DNA of 64,000 bases from Paraburkholderia antibiotica (GCF_012927125.1 NZ_JABBFZ010000008.1:1-64000), one strand, 5' to 3'. Positions 6,432-15,835 are shown, counted from the first letter of the stretch. Made by a program: numbers and translations. The notes: a model not told the origin generated them from the sequence alone.

Positions 6432-8191
6432 GCGGCGCGCGTCGGCTCGATTACGCGCACCTCGCGTGGCCGTGGACGCGGCGGTTGGCCTGGATGCTGG
6501 CCGCCGTCGGCGCCGTGGCCGCGTGGTTCAGTCCGACGCGGTCGGGCAGCGCGGTGGGCGTCGTGTTCGCGTATCTGTGCGCGTGCGTGGCGATCGTCGT
6601 CATGCATCGGGCGCGCGCGCAGGCGGCTCCGGCACCCAGCGTCGACGATACCGACGCCGACGTGATCCTCGTCGCCTATGCGAGTCAGACCGGCAGTGCC
6701 GAGCAGCTGGCCGCGCAGACGCGGCGCGTGCTCGAAGCGGCCGGCGCACGCGTGCGTCTCGCGCCGCTCGGTCTGCTGAAGCGGGAAGACCTGGTTGCGC
6801 ACGCGCGCGCGTTCTTCCTCGTGAGCACGACCGGCGAAGGCGATCCGCCCGATCACGTCGCGCCGTTCGTCAGACGCGCGATGCAGGCGGACCCACATAC
6901 GGGCGACCTACATCCTGGCGACCGACATCTCGCGGCGCTGCGCTACGCGGTGCTCGCGCTCGGCGACCGGACCTATGCGAACTACTGCGCGTTCGGCCAT
7001 CGTCTCGCCGGCTGGCTCAATCATCGCGGCGCGCAGCCGCTCTTCGACACGATCGAGGTGGACAATGGCGACGTCACCGCGCTGCGCCGCTGGCAAACGC
7101 AGTTGGCGACGCTGCTCGGCAGCGATGTCGATACGTCGTGGGCGCCGCTCGCCGACAGCATCTGGACGCTCGATGAACGCATGCTGCTGAATCCCGGCAG
7201 CGCGGGCGCGCCGGCCTATCACGTTGAACTGCGCCCGCGCGATGCCGCGACGCTCGACTGGCAGGCGGGCGATATCGCCGAGATCCAGCCGCGTCTGCCG
7301 ACGCAGCAGGTCGCGCGCTGGCTCGAACGGCATGCGCTCGACGGCGCGGCGCGCGTGCAAACCGACGACGGCGTCACGACCTTCGCCGATGCGTTGGCGA
7401 CCCGGCAATTGCCTGGCGAAGACGAGGCGAGCGACCATTGCGCCGCCAACACCGCCAACACCGCCAACACCGCCAACACCGCCAACACCGCCAACACCGC
7501 CAACACCGCCAACACCGCCAACACCACACGAAACCTATCCCCGCAAACCTGGATCGACACGCTCGCTCCGCTCGCGCGACGCAGCTATTCGATCGCATCG
7601 CTGCCCGACGATGGCCGGCTCGAATTGCTGATACGCCAGGCACGCCCGGACGATCCCAGTGCAGCCGACGGTTACCGGCTCGGTGTCGCATCGGGTTGGC
7701 TGACCGCGCACGCCGCGCGCGGCGACGAGGTCACGTTGCGGGTGCGCGTGAATCGCGCGTTTCATGCGCCGCCCGACGACCGTCCGATGATCCTGATCGG
7801 CAACGGCACCGGACTCGCGGGACTGCGCGCGCATCTGAAGCAGCGCGCACGCGACGGGCGCGGCCGCAACTGGCTGATCTTCGGCGAGCGCAGTGCCGCT
7901 CACGACGCGTTCTATCGCGAGGAAATCGCCGCGTGGCACGCGCAACGGGTGCTCGAACGCGTGGACTTCGTGTGGTCGCGCGATGGCGGCGAGCGGCGCT
8001 ATGTGCAGCATGCGTTGCGCGCGCTAGCCGACACGCTGCGCGAGTGGGTCGACGCGGGAGCGTCGATCTACGTGTGCGGCAGCCTCCAGGGCATGGCGCC
8101 GGACGTGCATCGCGCGTTGCTCGACATCGTCGGGCAGGAGTCGTTCGACGCGTTGATCGCCGATGGGCGTTACCGCCGCGATGTGTATTGA
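6428..8191 (+). CDS. Membrane-anchored NADPH-dependent flavoprotein reductase (sulfite reductase alpha/CPR-like)
   Basis: A 587-residue diflavin reductase. Two N-terminal membrane helices (about 18-34 and 40-60) precede a flavodoxin-like FMN domain (P-loop YASQTGSAEQLA at 84-95, STTGEGDPPDH), then an FAD-binding domain with RSYSIAS and an NADP-binding domain (IGNGTGLAGLRAHL, YVCGSLQGMAPDV). NADPH electrons would pass through FAD and FMN. The helices place it at the cytoplasmic face of the inner membrane, next to the PepSY protein, so it is the probable electron source of this operon rather than an assimilatory sulfite reductase: no hemoprotein subunit is encoded here. Residues 340-366 are nine perfect Ala-Asn-Thr repeats. 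Start overlaps the apbE stop. Confidence 0.85.
   Translation: MSGARRLDYAHLAWPWTRRLAWMLAAVGAVAAWFSPTRSGSAVGVVFAYLCACVAIVVMHRARAQAAPAPSVDDTDADVILVAYASQTGSAEQLAAQTRRVLEAAGARVRLAPLGLLKREDLVAHARAFFLVSTTGEGDPPDHVAPFVRRAMQADPHTGDLHPGDRHLAALRYAVLALGDRTYANYCAFGHRLAGWLNHRGAQPLFDTIEVDNGDVTALRRWQTQLATLLGSDVDTSWAPLADSIWTLDERMLLNPGSAGAPAYHVELRPRDAATLDWQAGDIAEIQPRLPTQQVARWLERHALDGAARVQTDDGVTTFADALATRQLPGEDEASDHCAANTANTANTANTANTANTANTANTANTTRNLSPQTWIDTLAPLARRSYSIASLPDDGRLELLIRQARPDDPSAADGYRLGVASGWLTAHAARGDEVTLRVRVNRAFHAPPDDRPMILIGNGTGLAGLRAHLKQRARDGRGRNWLIFGERSAAHDAFYREEIAAWHAQRVLERVDFVWSRDGGERRYVQHALRALADTLREWVDAGASIYVCGSLQGMAPDVHRALLDIVGQESFDALIADGRYRRDVY
7445..7525 (+). repeat. Nine perfect tandem copies of a 9-bp unit inside the reductase gene
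   Basis: GCCAACACC is repeated nine times without a mismatch, in frame, coding (Ala-Asn-Thr)9 in the linker before the RSYSIAS FAD motif. Unit length is a multiple of three, so gain or loss of copies would change linker length without shifting the frame. Confidence 0.97.
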
Positions 8192-8418
8192 ATGACGCGC
8201 GGCGTGCTCGCGCTAATGTTTATTAATTTATTTCGAGATATTGCCTGGGTAAGCATGTCCGACCCCGAACGCTGCGATAAAATTTCGGTGCACGCTGCCG
8301 GCGCGGCGCGCTTCTTTCGTCACGATCAGCGTGGTGGGTGAGGCTTAAAAACGCGCCACGCCGCGGCGGAAAATAAAACATAGCGGCCAGGCGCGAACGG
8401 CGCCGAGCGGGGACAGTC

Positions 8419-9780
8419 ATGACCACCATCGCAATCGAGACACTGAGCCCAGACGGCGCCACCGACGACGCGTCGTTGCGCGCCAGCTTCGCGCGGCAGC
8501 CCATCCTGAATCGGGACGGCATGCTGTGCGGTTACGAGATCAAGGTGCGCGCGCCCGACGCGCCGCCCGAACCGACTGACGACACGCCCGTTACCGACAC
8601 CGACCCCGCGCGCGGTCCAGCAACACCACCGACACCGGCGCAACGCGTCGCGCGCGCGATCGCTCGCGATCTCGTGCAAGGCGACGTGCGCGGCGCGCTG
8701 ACCGGCCATCCGGCCTACGTCGACGTGAACCGCGACCTGCTGCTCGACGACGCGATTCTGCGCTTGCCCGCCGAGCGTTTCCTGCTCGAACTGCCGCCGT
8801 CGCTCGACGTCGACGATGCGTTGATCGCGCGTCTCGTGTATCTGCATAAGCGCCGCTATCGTTTCGCGCTCGACGACGTGACGCAGCCCACCGAAACGTT
8901 CGCGAAGCTGCTGCCGTACGTCGAGGTCGTCAAGATCGACGTGACGCGCGCGCCGCGTGCGTTGCTGCCGAAGCTCGCGAGCGTGCTGAAGTCGGCGGGC
9001 AAGCTGTTGGTCGCGCTGGGCGTCGACGCGCAGAGCGATTTCGACATCGCGCACGGACTTGGCTTCGACCGTTTTCAAGGTTATTACTTCGCACGCGCGC
9101 AGAGTGCGGCGACGCGTCGGGTCAGCGCGCCGCGTCACGCGCTGCTCAATCTGCTGCAACTGCTCGCGGGCGACCCGACTGTCGCGCAGCTCGAAGCCGA
9201 GCTGAAGCTGAACCCAGTGCTCGTGATGCATCTGATGAAGCTCGCCAATTCGAGCGGCCTCGCGGTCGGCCACAAGGTGACGACGCTGCGCGACGCGATC
9301 AACGCGACCGGCACCGACCGCATCGCGCGCTGGACCCAGTTGCTGCTCTACGCCGACGGCCGCAAGGTCGCGCTCGAAGACGATCCGCTGTTGCAGCTCG
9401 CCGCGACCCGCGCGCGCTTCATGGAACTCGCGATCGAGCGCATGCCCGACGCAGGCCGCGACGAAGCCGACGCGGCGTTCCTGACCGGCGTGTTTTCGTT
9501 CGTCGATGCGGTGTTCGGCGGCTCGCTCGAAAGGACGCTGAACATCCTGACCCTGTCGCGGCCGATCCAGGCGGCGATCCTGCATCGCGAGGGCACGCTG
9601 GGGCTGTTGCTTGCCGCGATCGAAGCGCTCGAGGGCGGCGAGTGGGAGCGCGTTGGCGAAGTGTGCGAGCGGCTGCAGCCGCTGACGGTGGAGGAGGTCG
9701 CGCAGATGGGACTCGCGGCCGGCGCATGGGCCGGCGTCGCGGATCGCAGCGCGGAAGGGCTCGAGCGGATCGAGGATTGA
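8419..9780 (+). CDS. EAL-HDOD signalling protein (YuxH type) with degenerate EAL domain
   Basis: A 453-residue protein with an N-terminal EAL-like domain (about 20-225) and a C-terminal HDOD domain (about 230-430). The EAL domain is degenerate: the EAL signature position reads GYEIKVRA, and the metal-binding residues around FLLELPPS and FALDDVTQ do not match active phosphodiesterases, so a c-di-GMP sensor or scaffold is more likely than an enzyme. HDOD domains are catalytically inactive relatives of HD hydrolases found in regulators. The gene is a paralogue of the one at 13645. The 227-base upstream gap (8192-8418) is A+T-rich near 8215-8290 and presumably holds its promoter. Confidence 0.85.
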   Translation: MTTIAIETLSPDGATDDASLRASFARQPILNRDGMLCGYEIKVRAPDAPPEPTDDTPVTDTDPARGPATPPTPAQRVARAIARDLVQGDVRGALTGHPAYVDVNRDLLLDDAILRLPAERFLLELPPSLDVDDALIARLVYLHKRRYRFALDDVTQPTETFAKLLPYVEVVKIDVTRAPRALLPKLASVLKSAGKLLVALGVDAQSDFDIAHGLGFDRFQGYYFARAQSAATRRVSAPRHALLNLLQLLAGDPTVAQLEAELKLNPVLVMHLMKLANSSGLAVGHKVTTLRDAINATGTDRIARWTQLLLYADGRKVALEDDPLLQLAATRARFMELAIERMPDAGRDEADAAFLTGVFSFVDAVFGGSLERTLNILTLSRPIQAAILHREGTLGLLLAAIEALEGGEWERVGEVCERLQPLTVEEVAQMGLAAGAWAGVADRSAEGLERIED

Positions 9781-9970
9781 GGATTGAGGGGCTCGGTCAG
9801 GAGACCTCGGGTCTTCAGGTCGTAAGGTCTTCGGTCCCGCTCATCTTCTGGCCTTGCAGTCCGCGCGCCTCGGCAGTTCAGCCAGCGCGCGCCGACAAAC
9901 TCGTTCGTTTCGGGCAAACACCGGAACGGATCGGAAACGAAGGCGGGCGATCAACGATCTCGCCACGTCT

Positions 9971-11428
9971 TCACATCATCTCCATTTCCCGCATTTGCCC
10001 CTGGCCGAAAAAACGGCCTAACTCCTTTGCCAGTTCGTTGAGCACGCTCATTTCCTTCTGCGATATTCGGCGCGCCTCCTGGGTGTGCGACCAGTCGCCG
10101 TAGAGCAGCGCGACCGTCTGGTCGGTTTCGTCGACGACCGGCAGCAGCACGAACGCGCGCGCGTCGTCGAACGAGCGGCGGAACCATTCCGGTAGCCGCG
10201 CGATCATCTTCGGATCGCGCGCGTTCTCGATGAAGATACCCACCGAGTTCGCGATCGCCAGATGAAATACGTCGGGTTCGAACGCGGTGTTGAAGGCGAG
10301 CCGCGGCAGCGCCGCGTCGATTTTCGGCCCGAGGCCGAGACGCGCCTTGAAGGTGCCGTTGCTGTGCTTGACGAACACCACCACGCGCGCGAAGCCGAGG
10401 CCGGCGAGCACCGTTTCCGCGGCCATCGCGAGCGCGGGGGCGAGCGGACTCGCTTCGGGCAGGCCGCGCAGATCCTTCACGCCGACCGCGATGCGTGCCT
10501 CGGGCGAGAGCGCCTCGCGCGCGATCGCATCGGCATTCGCGCGCAGCTCGACGATTTCCGCCATCACGCCGTCGCCGCCTTCCTCGCGTGCGAGCGCGAT
10601 GCTCATCTGCAGCAGCACGTCGGGGTCGGTATTGAGCGCGCCGCTGTATTCCTGCGCGAGTTCGCCGATGCGCGCCTCGCGTTCCCCCTCGGGCATGTTC
10701 TGCTGCGTGAGCACGTCGGCGACCGCGGTCGAGTAATTGGTGATCGCGCGCAGCCACTGCACCTGACGCGGCTGCGTGACGTCCTGCGGATCGAACTCGC
10801 CCATGCCGTGACGGATCGTGTCGGGCAGACGCCAGCGCACCGCCGCTTCGTGGCCGATTTCATCGAAGGTGACGCCGAGCACCAACACGCACGCATCGGC
10901 TTCGAGCGCGCCGCCGTCGATATGGCGACGAATCTGGTCCCACTCCGCGTCGAGATAGAACACCACCAGCAGCTTGCCGATCTGCCGCATCAGCGTGCAG
11001 ACCACCGCTTCCTCGCCGGCGCGCAGATCGCCGCGCTCGGTCAGCTTGCGCGCGACGCAGCCCGACAGCAGCGTGCGGTTCAGTTCGAGTTTCGCGTCGA
11101 TGCGGCGCGGCGCGCTGTGATGAAAGTGATCGACGATCTTCAGGCCGACCACGAGGTGACCGACCGCGTCCATGCCGAGCACCATCAGCGCGCGCGACAC
11201 GGTCGTGATGTTGCCGCCGAACGCCATGTACATCGCCGAGTTCGCGAGCCGCAGCACCTTTTGCGTGAGCGCGAAGTCCGATAGCACCACCTGCACGAGG
11301 CCGGTGAAGTCGAGGTCATCGTTGTTCACCGCTGTCATGGTGGTGCGCAGCGATTGCGACAGCATCGGAAAATCGCCGCGCTCGCTCATTCGCATCCAGA
11401 GCCGGTCGAGCACTGCCGCCTTTACCAT
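9971..11428 (-). CDS. HDOD-domain protein with C-terminal GAF-like region
   Basis: A 485-residue protein. An HDOD domain occupies about residues 15-215 (LRLANSAMYMAFGGNITTVS and LMRQIGKLLVVFYLD are typical), followed by a region around 290-460 resembling a GAF-type sensory module (VVFVKHSNGTFKARLGLGPK, RAFVLLPVVDETDQTVALLY). No DNA-binding or output domain is visible. HDOD proteins act in cell-cycle, virulence and second-messenger signalling networks; the adjacent GGDEF-EAL gene on the same strand, 95 bases upstream, suggests co-expression. Stop overlaps nothing; the 190 bases to the previous gene end hold no recognisable feature. Confidence 0.82.
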   Translation of the reverse strand: MVKAAVLDRLWMRMSERGDFPMLSQSLRTTMTAVNNDDLDFTGLVQVVLSDFALTQKVLRLANSAMYMAFGGNITTVSRALMVLGMDAVGHLVVGLKIVDHFHHSAPRRIDAKLELNRTLLSGCVARKLTERGDLRAGEEAVVCTLMRQIGKLLVVFYLDAEWDQIRRHIDGGALEADACVLVLGVTFDEIGHEAAVRWRLPDTIRHGMGEFDPQDVTQPRQVQWLRAITNYSTAVADVLTQQNMPEGEREARIGELAQEYSGALNTDPDVLLQMSIALAREEGGDGVMAEIVELRANADAIAREALSPEARIAVGVKDLRGLPEASPLAPALAMAAETVLAGLGFARVVVFVKHSNGTFKARLGLGPKIDAALPRLAFNTAFEPDVFHLAIANSVGIFIENARDPKMIARLPEWFRRSFDDARAFVLLPVVDETDQTVALLYGDWSHTQEARRISQKEMSVLNELAKELGRFFGQGQMREMEMM

Positions 11429-11523
11429 GTGAGTCCCGCAAAAGCCATACGTGTTCCAGTGAATGCCACGCCGGCGGTAAGCCGGCTTGTTCCGCTGCGT
11501 GGGCGTCGTGCGTGCATCGCCCG

Positions 11524-13338
11524 TTACGCGCAGTGCAACTGGAGCTCGCGCGCCTCGAAGCGCTGCGCGAGTTCCTCGGACGGCAACGCCTTGCAGACGA
11601 GCCAGCCCTGAATGTGATCGCAGCCCATCTCGGTGAGCAGCGCGCGTTGCGCTTCCGTCTCGACGCCCTCGGCCACCAGTTCGAGATCGAGTGTCTGCGC
11701 GAGTCCGACCACGGCGCTAACGATTGCCTGATCGTTGCGCGAGGTTAGCAGATTCTCGACGAAACTCCGGTCGATCTTCAGCTTCGCCAGCGGGAAGCGC
11801 TGCAGGTATGCGAGGCTCGAATAGCCGGTGCCGAAATCGTCGACGGCGAAGCGGATGCCCATCGCGGTCAGGTCTTCGAGCAGCGCTTTCGCGTGCGCGG
11901 GGTCGTGCATCAGCAGGCTCTCGGTGATCTCGAAGACGACGCGGCGCGGATCGATGCCGGTCAGTTCGAGCGCCTCGCGCACCGAGTCCTTGAAGCGCGG
12001 ATCGCGAAACTGCTGCGGCGACACGTTGACGGCCACGTACTGCATCGGGATGCCTTTCGCATCCCATTGAATCAACTGCATGCACGCGACCTTCAACACC
12101 CAGTTGCCCAGGAAGTTGATCAGCCCGATCGACTCGGCGAGCGGAATGAACATCGACGGCGGCACGAGCCCATGCACCGGATGGCTCCAGCGGATCAACG
12201 CCTCGACACCAACCACGCCGCGCGTGCGGCTGCTCGTGATCGGCTGGAAGTGTAGCGAGAACTCGCCGTTACGTACGCCGTCGTAGAGGTCGGCCTCGAG
12301 TTTCAGGCGCTCGGCGTCGGCGGGGTTGTCGTCGGGTACGTAGAACGCGAGCGTGTTGCCGCCCGCGGCTTTGGCTTGCAGCAGCGCGTGGTCGGCCCAG
12401 CGCAGCAGATGCGAGTCGTGGTTCGCGGTGTCGTTGGCGTGGCGCACGTCCGGATACAGCGCAATGCCAATGCTCGCCGACAGGTGCACCTGCTGGCCCT
12501 TGAACACGTACGGTTGCTGGATCGCGGTCAGCAGGCGCCGCGCCAGCGCTTCGGCGGCGGTGGCCGCATCGGTGCGGTTCGCGGCCGGCTTCACGAGGAT
12601 CGCGAACTCATCGCTCGCGACACGCGCGATCGTCTCGTTCGGGCTCGTCATGTTGAGCAGACGCCGCGACGTGTCGCGCAGCATTTCGTCGCCGGCGTCG
12701 TAGCCGAGCGCCCGGTTCACGCGCTGATAGTCGTCGAGATCGAGCAGCAGCAGCGCGACCGGCGTGCCGTGCGCGTCGGCCTTGTGCTGCGCGTCGAGCA
12801 GCGCGTGCAGCAGGCCAGACTGGTTCGGCAGGCTGGTCAGGCGGTCCAGGTGCAGCGCCTGGGTCAGGCGCTCTTCGGTGGCGCGCCACGACGATACGTC
12901 GAAGCCGGCGATCGCATAGCCGTCGACGCCGTCGTGACTGCTGCGCACCACCCGCAATTCGACCGTGATCGGATAGGTCAGCGACTTGACGAACCCGAGC
13001 GTCGCTTTCTCGACGTTGCCGGTGCTGGCAGCGAGCTTGAACAGCGCGTCGAGGCGTGGCGCATCGGCCGGCGCGACGAGGTCGTGCAGCGTGGCGGTTT
13101 CCAGATATTCGCGGTGATAGCCGATGAAGCGCAGGCTCGCGTCGGATACGTAGACGATATGCAGTGCATCGTCGACATGCGCGAGCAGGTCGACCGCGCC
13201 GACCACCTGTTCCAGTTGCGGCGCGCGGTTCGGGCTGGTCGGGCGGATGTCGTCGTCGCGCCGGCCGAACGCGCGCAGCCGGTCGAGGACCGTGCGTAAG
13301 GAGCCCCGGCGGGGCGCGGTGATCGTGTTCGCTTCCAT
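11524..13338 (-). CDS. PAS-GGDEF-EAL protein, probable c-di-GMP phosphodiesterase
   Basis: About 604 residues from the ATG at 13338 (MEANTITAPRRGS). Order: PAS-like sensor (about 45-170), GGDEF domain (about 175-335), EAL domain (about 345-600). The GGDEF signature is degenerate, reading ASDEF, so cyclase activity is unlikely; such domains often bind GTP allosterically. The EAL domain keeps the active set: GVEALIRW, NVSPQQF, FEITES, DDFGTGYSSLAYL, KIDRSFV and ELVAEGVET. The prediction is hydrolysis of c-di-GMP to pGpG in the cytoplasm. A longer open frame extends to 13566 but its first 76 residues look untranslated. Co-directional with the HDOD gene downstream. Confidence 0.88.
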   Translation of the reverse strand: MEANTITAPRRGSLRTVLDRLRAFGRRDDDIRPTSPNRAPQLEQVVGAVDLLAHVDDALHIVYVSDASLRFIGYHREYLETATLHDLVAPADAPRLDALFKLAASTGNVEKATLGFVKSLTYPITVELRVVRSSHDGVDGYAIAGFDVSSWRATEERLTQALHLDRLTSLPNQSGLLHALLDAQHKADAHGTPVALLLLDLDDYQRVNRALGYDAGDEMLRDTSRRLLNMTSPNETIARVASDEFAILVKPAANRTDAATAAEALARRLLTAIQQPYVFKGQQVHLSASIGIALYPDVRHANDTANHDSHLLRWADHALLQAKAAGGNTLAFYVPDDNPADAERLKLEADLYDGVRNGEFSLHFQPITSSRTRGVVGVEALIRWSHPVHGLVPPSMFIPLAESIGLINFLGNWVLKVACMQLIQWDAKGIPMQYVAVNVSPQQFRDPRFKDSVREALELTGIDPRRVVFEITESLLMHDPAHAKALLEDLTAMGIRFAVDDFGTGYSSLAYLQRFPLAKLKIDRSFVENLLTSRNDQAIVSAVVGLAQTLDLELVAEGVETEAQRALLTEMGCDHIQGWLVCKALPSEELAQRFEARELQLHCA

Positions 13339-13644
13339 GTCTGTCGCTGGCAACCTGGGTTCGTCCGCAGGCGGGGCTGCTTGTCCGCCGGTCCGAGCGG
13401 CCGGCAGATAGCAGGCCGCCCTATCAGAACGAGATAACGACGCGCGCCGGAAAATCTTTAGCAGACTGTGGAGAAAAACATCCGGTAAGGAAATGCCCGG
13501 TGCCGCGGCCGTGACGATTCGGCTAAAGTGGCGCCGCATCGCGTCCGTTAATACGGCGAACCCCACTCATTGTGCTGTGCCGGCCGTGCGGTTGCCGTTC
13601 CCGTCGCTGCCGCGCAGCCTTTCCGAACCTTGCACCGATGATCC
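13339..13644. promoter_or_regulatory. Divergent promoter region between the GGDEF-EAL and EAL-HDOD genes
   Basis: No gene in these 306 bases. They separate two divergent signalling genes and must carry both promoters. A weak FliA-like pattern on the plus strand (TAAAG at 13524-13528 and TCCGTTAA at 13544-13551) points to the EAL-HDOD gene; the spacing is one base longer than usual, so this is only a suggestion. Confidence 0.4.
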
Positions 13645-15018
13645 ATGTCCGAACGCTCCGTCGCCAGGTCCGCCATGCCTCCAGGGCCCTCGAGGCCCGT
13701 GTCGGAGGACGGCGTGGTGGCTGAACTGTCCGCGGGCGCATTGGCCGCCGCATCGGCCGGCGCGTCGCCGGAGCGCGTCGCGCAGTATGTGTACGTCGGC
13801 CGGCAGCCGATTCTCGATCGCAACGGCGCGCTCAACGCGTACGAGCTGCTGTTTCGCGCGGGCGCGTACAACTACGCCGAAATCAGCGACGACGCCCAGG
13901 CGACCGCCCAGGTGGTCGCCCGTACGATCGGCGGGATCGGCGTGCCGGCCGTGCTCGGCGCGCATCGCGGCTTCGTCAATATCGACCGCGCGCTGCTCTT
14001 TAGCGACATCGTGCATCTGATGCCGCCCGAGCGCTTCGTGCTCGAAATCCTCGAAACCGTGCGCTTCGACGCGGCGCTCGCGAGCCGTCTCGACGAACTG
14101 CGCCGCGCCGGTTTCGAGGTCGCGCTCGACGACGTCAGGGAAATCTCCGACGAACTGATGGCGATGCTGCCGTATGCCGACATCGTCAAGATCGACTTCC
14201 TGCAGACCGACCCGGCGATGGTCGCGAAGCTCGCGTCGATGCTGCGCGGCCACGGCAAGACGCTGATCGCGGAGAAGGTCGAGACGCGCGAGGACTTCGC
14301 GCTCGCGCACGGGCTCGGCTTCGATCTGTTCCAGGGCTATTTTTTCGCGCGACCGCAGGTGTTGGCCGCGCCGCGCAACCGCTCGCTGCGTCCCGGCCTG
14401 CTGCGGCTGCTCGCGCTGCTCTCGCGCGATGCCGGCATCGTCGAGCTGGAGGCGGAGCTGAAGCTCAATCCGAGCGTGGTCGTGCAACTGCTGCGGCTCG
14501 TCAATTCGAGTGCGTTCGGCCTCGGGCGCAACATCGCGTCGCTGCGCGAGGCGATCATCGCGACCGGCACGCGGCAGATCGCGCGCTGGGCGCAACTGCT
14601 GTTGTACGCCGACTCCGGCGACTTGCCGTGGCGCGCCGATCCGCTCGTGCAGATGGCCGCGACGCGTTCGCGCTTCATGGAACTGGCGGCGAGCTGGCTG
14701 CGGCCGTCCGACAGCGAATTTGCCGATGCCGCGTTCATGACCGGCATTTTTTCGCTGGTGCACGTGGTGCTCGACAGTACGCCGGACGCGGTGCTCGAAA
14801 AGCTTGGGCTCGCGCCGCAGATCCGCGATGCGATCGTCGCGCGCAAGGGCGAACTGGGTGCGCTGCTGCTGATCGCCGAAGTCGCGGGCGAGGGCGGCGA
14901 CGCCGCGCCGGTCGCGGCGGCGGCGGGCTTCGCGGCGCTCACGCCGGACGTGCTGTCGGAGCTGAATCTGTCGGCGGCAGCGTGGTTTGGCGCGCATGTC
15001 GCGGAGTCGTGCGACTGA
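13645..15018 (+). CDS. EAL-HDOD signalling protein (YuxH type), second copy
   Basis: A 457-residue paralogue of the protein at 8419, with the same order: an EAL-like domain (about 48-260) and an HDOD domain (about 265-450). The EAL signature is replaced (AYELLFRAGAYN), but FVNIDRALLF, VLEILETV, ALDDVREI and VKIDFLQ keep the fold. Loss of the signature Glu and Leu predicts no phosphodiesterase activity. The first 45 residues are low-complexity and may include a late true start; I keep the ATG at 13645. It lies on the far side of two minus-strand genes from its paralogue, giving a mirror-like arrangement that suggests duplication of a signalling module. Confidence 0.85.
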   Translation: MSERSVARSAMPPGPSRPVSEDGVVAELSAGALAAASAGASPERVAQYVYVGRQPILDRNGALNAYELLFRAGAYNYAEISDDAQATAQVVARTIGGIGVPAVLGAHRGFVNIDRALLFSDIVHLMPPERFVLEILETVRFDAALASRLDELRRAGFEVALDDVREISDELMAMLPYADIVKIDFLQTDPAMVAKLASMLRGHGKTLIAEKVETREDFALAHGLGFDLFQGYFFARPQVLAAPRNRSLRPGLLRLLALLSRDAGIVELEAELKLNPSVVVQLLRLVNSSAFGLGRNIASLREAIIATGTRQIARWAQLLLYADSGDLPWRADPLVQMAATRSRFMELAASWLRPSDSEFADAAFMTGIFSLVHVVLDSTPDAVLEKLGLAPQIRDAIVARKGELGALLLIAEVAGEGGDAAPVAAAAGFAALTPDVLSELNLSAAAWFGAHVAESCD

Positions 15019-15268
15019 GGCGTCGGCGGAGCGACGTTTGCTGGCCGATGCGTCTGATAGGTGCGACGCGTATGGCCTATGCTGCATGTGCAATGCATAC
15101 GGCCTGTCGCGCCGCAGCCTTTCGATCGGCTTGTGATCCATGCGAAGGCTGACGCGCGCCGCGCATCCGTGGTCCAATAGAAAACTCAGCGATGGGCCGG
15201 CGTCGTGTCGGCTGAAGCTGTTTTCGATGGACCGGATCAAACGCGTGCGCGCACGCATGGAGACGCAG

Positions 15269-15835
15269 ATGAAGATGAAACACATACCGGCGACGCTGGC
15301 CGCTGCCGTCATGACGATCGGCTTCGCATTGCATTCGCCGCTCGCCTCGGCAACGCTGAAGCCCGGCGACGCCGCCCCGGCGTTTACCGCCGAAGCGTCG
15401 CTCGGCGGCAAGACCTACACCTATTCGCTCGCCGACGAACTGAAGAAGGGGCCGGTCGTGCTGTACTTCTATCCGGCCGCGTTCACCAAGGGCTGCACGA
15501 TCGAGGCGCACGAGTTCGCCGATGCGGTCGACGAATACAAGAAGTACGGCGCGACGGTGATCGGCGTGTCGCACGACAACATCGACACGCTGGCGAAGTT
15601 CTCGGTTAGCGAATGCCGCAGCAAATTCCCGGTCGCAGCCGATGCCGACGCGAAGGTGATCGGTGCGTACGACGCCGGCATGCCGATGAAAATCGGCATG
15701 GCCAATCGCGTGTCGTATGTGATCGCGCCGGACGGCAAGATCATTTACGAGTACACGAGCCTGTCGCCGGAGAAGCATGTCGAGAACACGCTGAACGCGG
15801 TCAAGGAGTGGGCGGCCGCGCATAAGGGGCAGTGA
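15269..15835 (+). CDS. Exported peroxiredoxin (AhpC-TSA/Bcp-like)
   Basis: A 188-residue thioredoxin-fold peroxidase. The signal peptide is about 1-27 (ending ASA) and the mature start is TLKPGDAAPAFTAEASLGGK. The peroxidatic cysteine lies in AAFTKGCTIEAHEF, and a second cysteine in SVSECRSKF may resolve it. It would reduce peroxides in the periplasm, whereas the common Bcp proteins are cytoplasmic. The ATG at 15269 is preceded by GGAGA at good spacing; an in-frame ATG at 15257 is possible. It stands alone between signalling genes and a small membrane protein gene. Confidence 0.85.
   Translation: MKMKHIPATLAAAVMTIGFALHSPLASATLKPGDAAPAFTAEASLGGKTYTYSLADELKKGPVVLYFYPAAFTKGCTIEAHEFADAVDEYKKYGATVIGVSHDNIDTLAKFSVSECRSKFPVAADADAKVIGAYDAGMPMKIGMANRVSYVIAPDGKIIYEYTSLSPEKHVENTLNAVKEWAAAHKGQ

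Noticed and set aside
7445..7525. Tandem repeats here and at 53881 as a CRISPR array
   Set aside because: Repeats are directly adjacent without spacers, and the first is in a coding region.
13567..15411. Minus-strand open frame of about 600 codons opposite the EAL-HDOD gene
   Set aside because: Composition is that of an antisense shadow; the plus-strand protein is a clear paralogue of the one at 8419.
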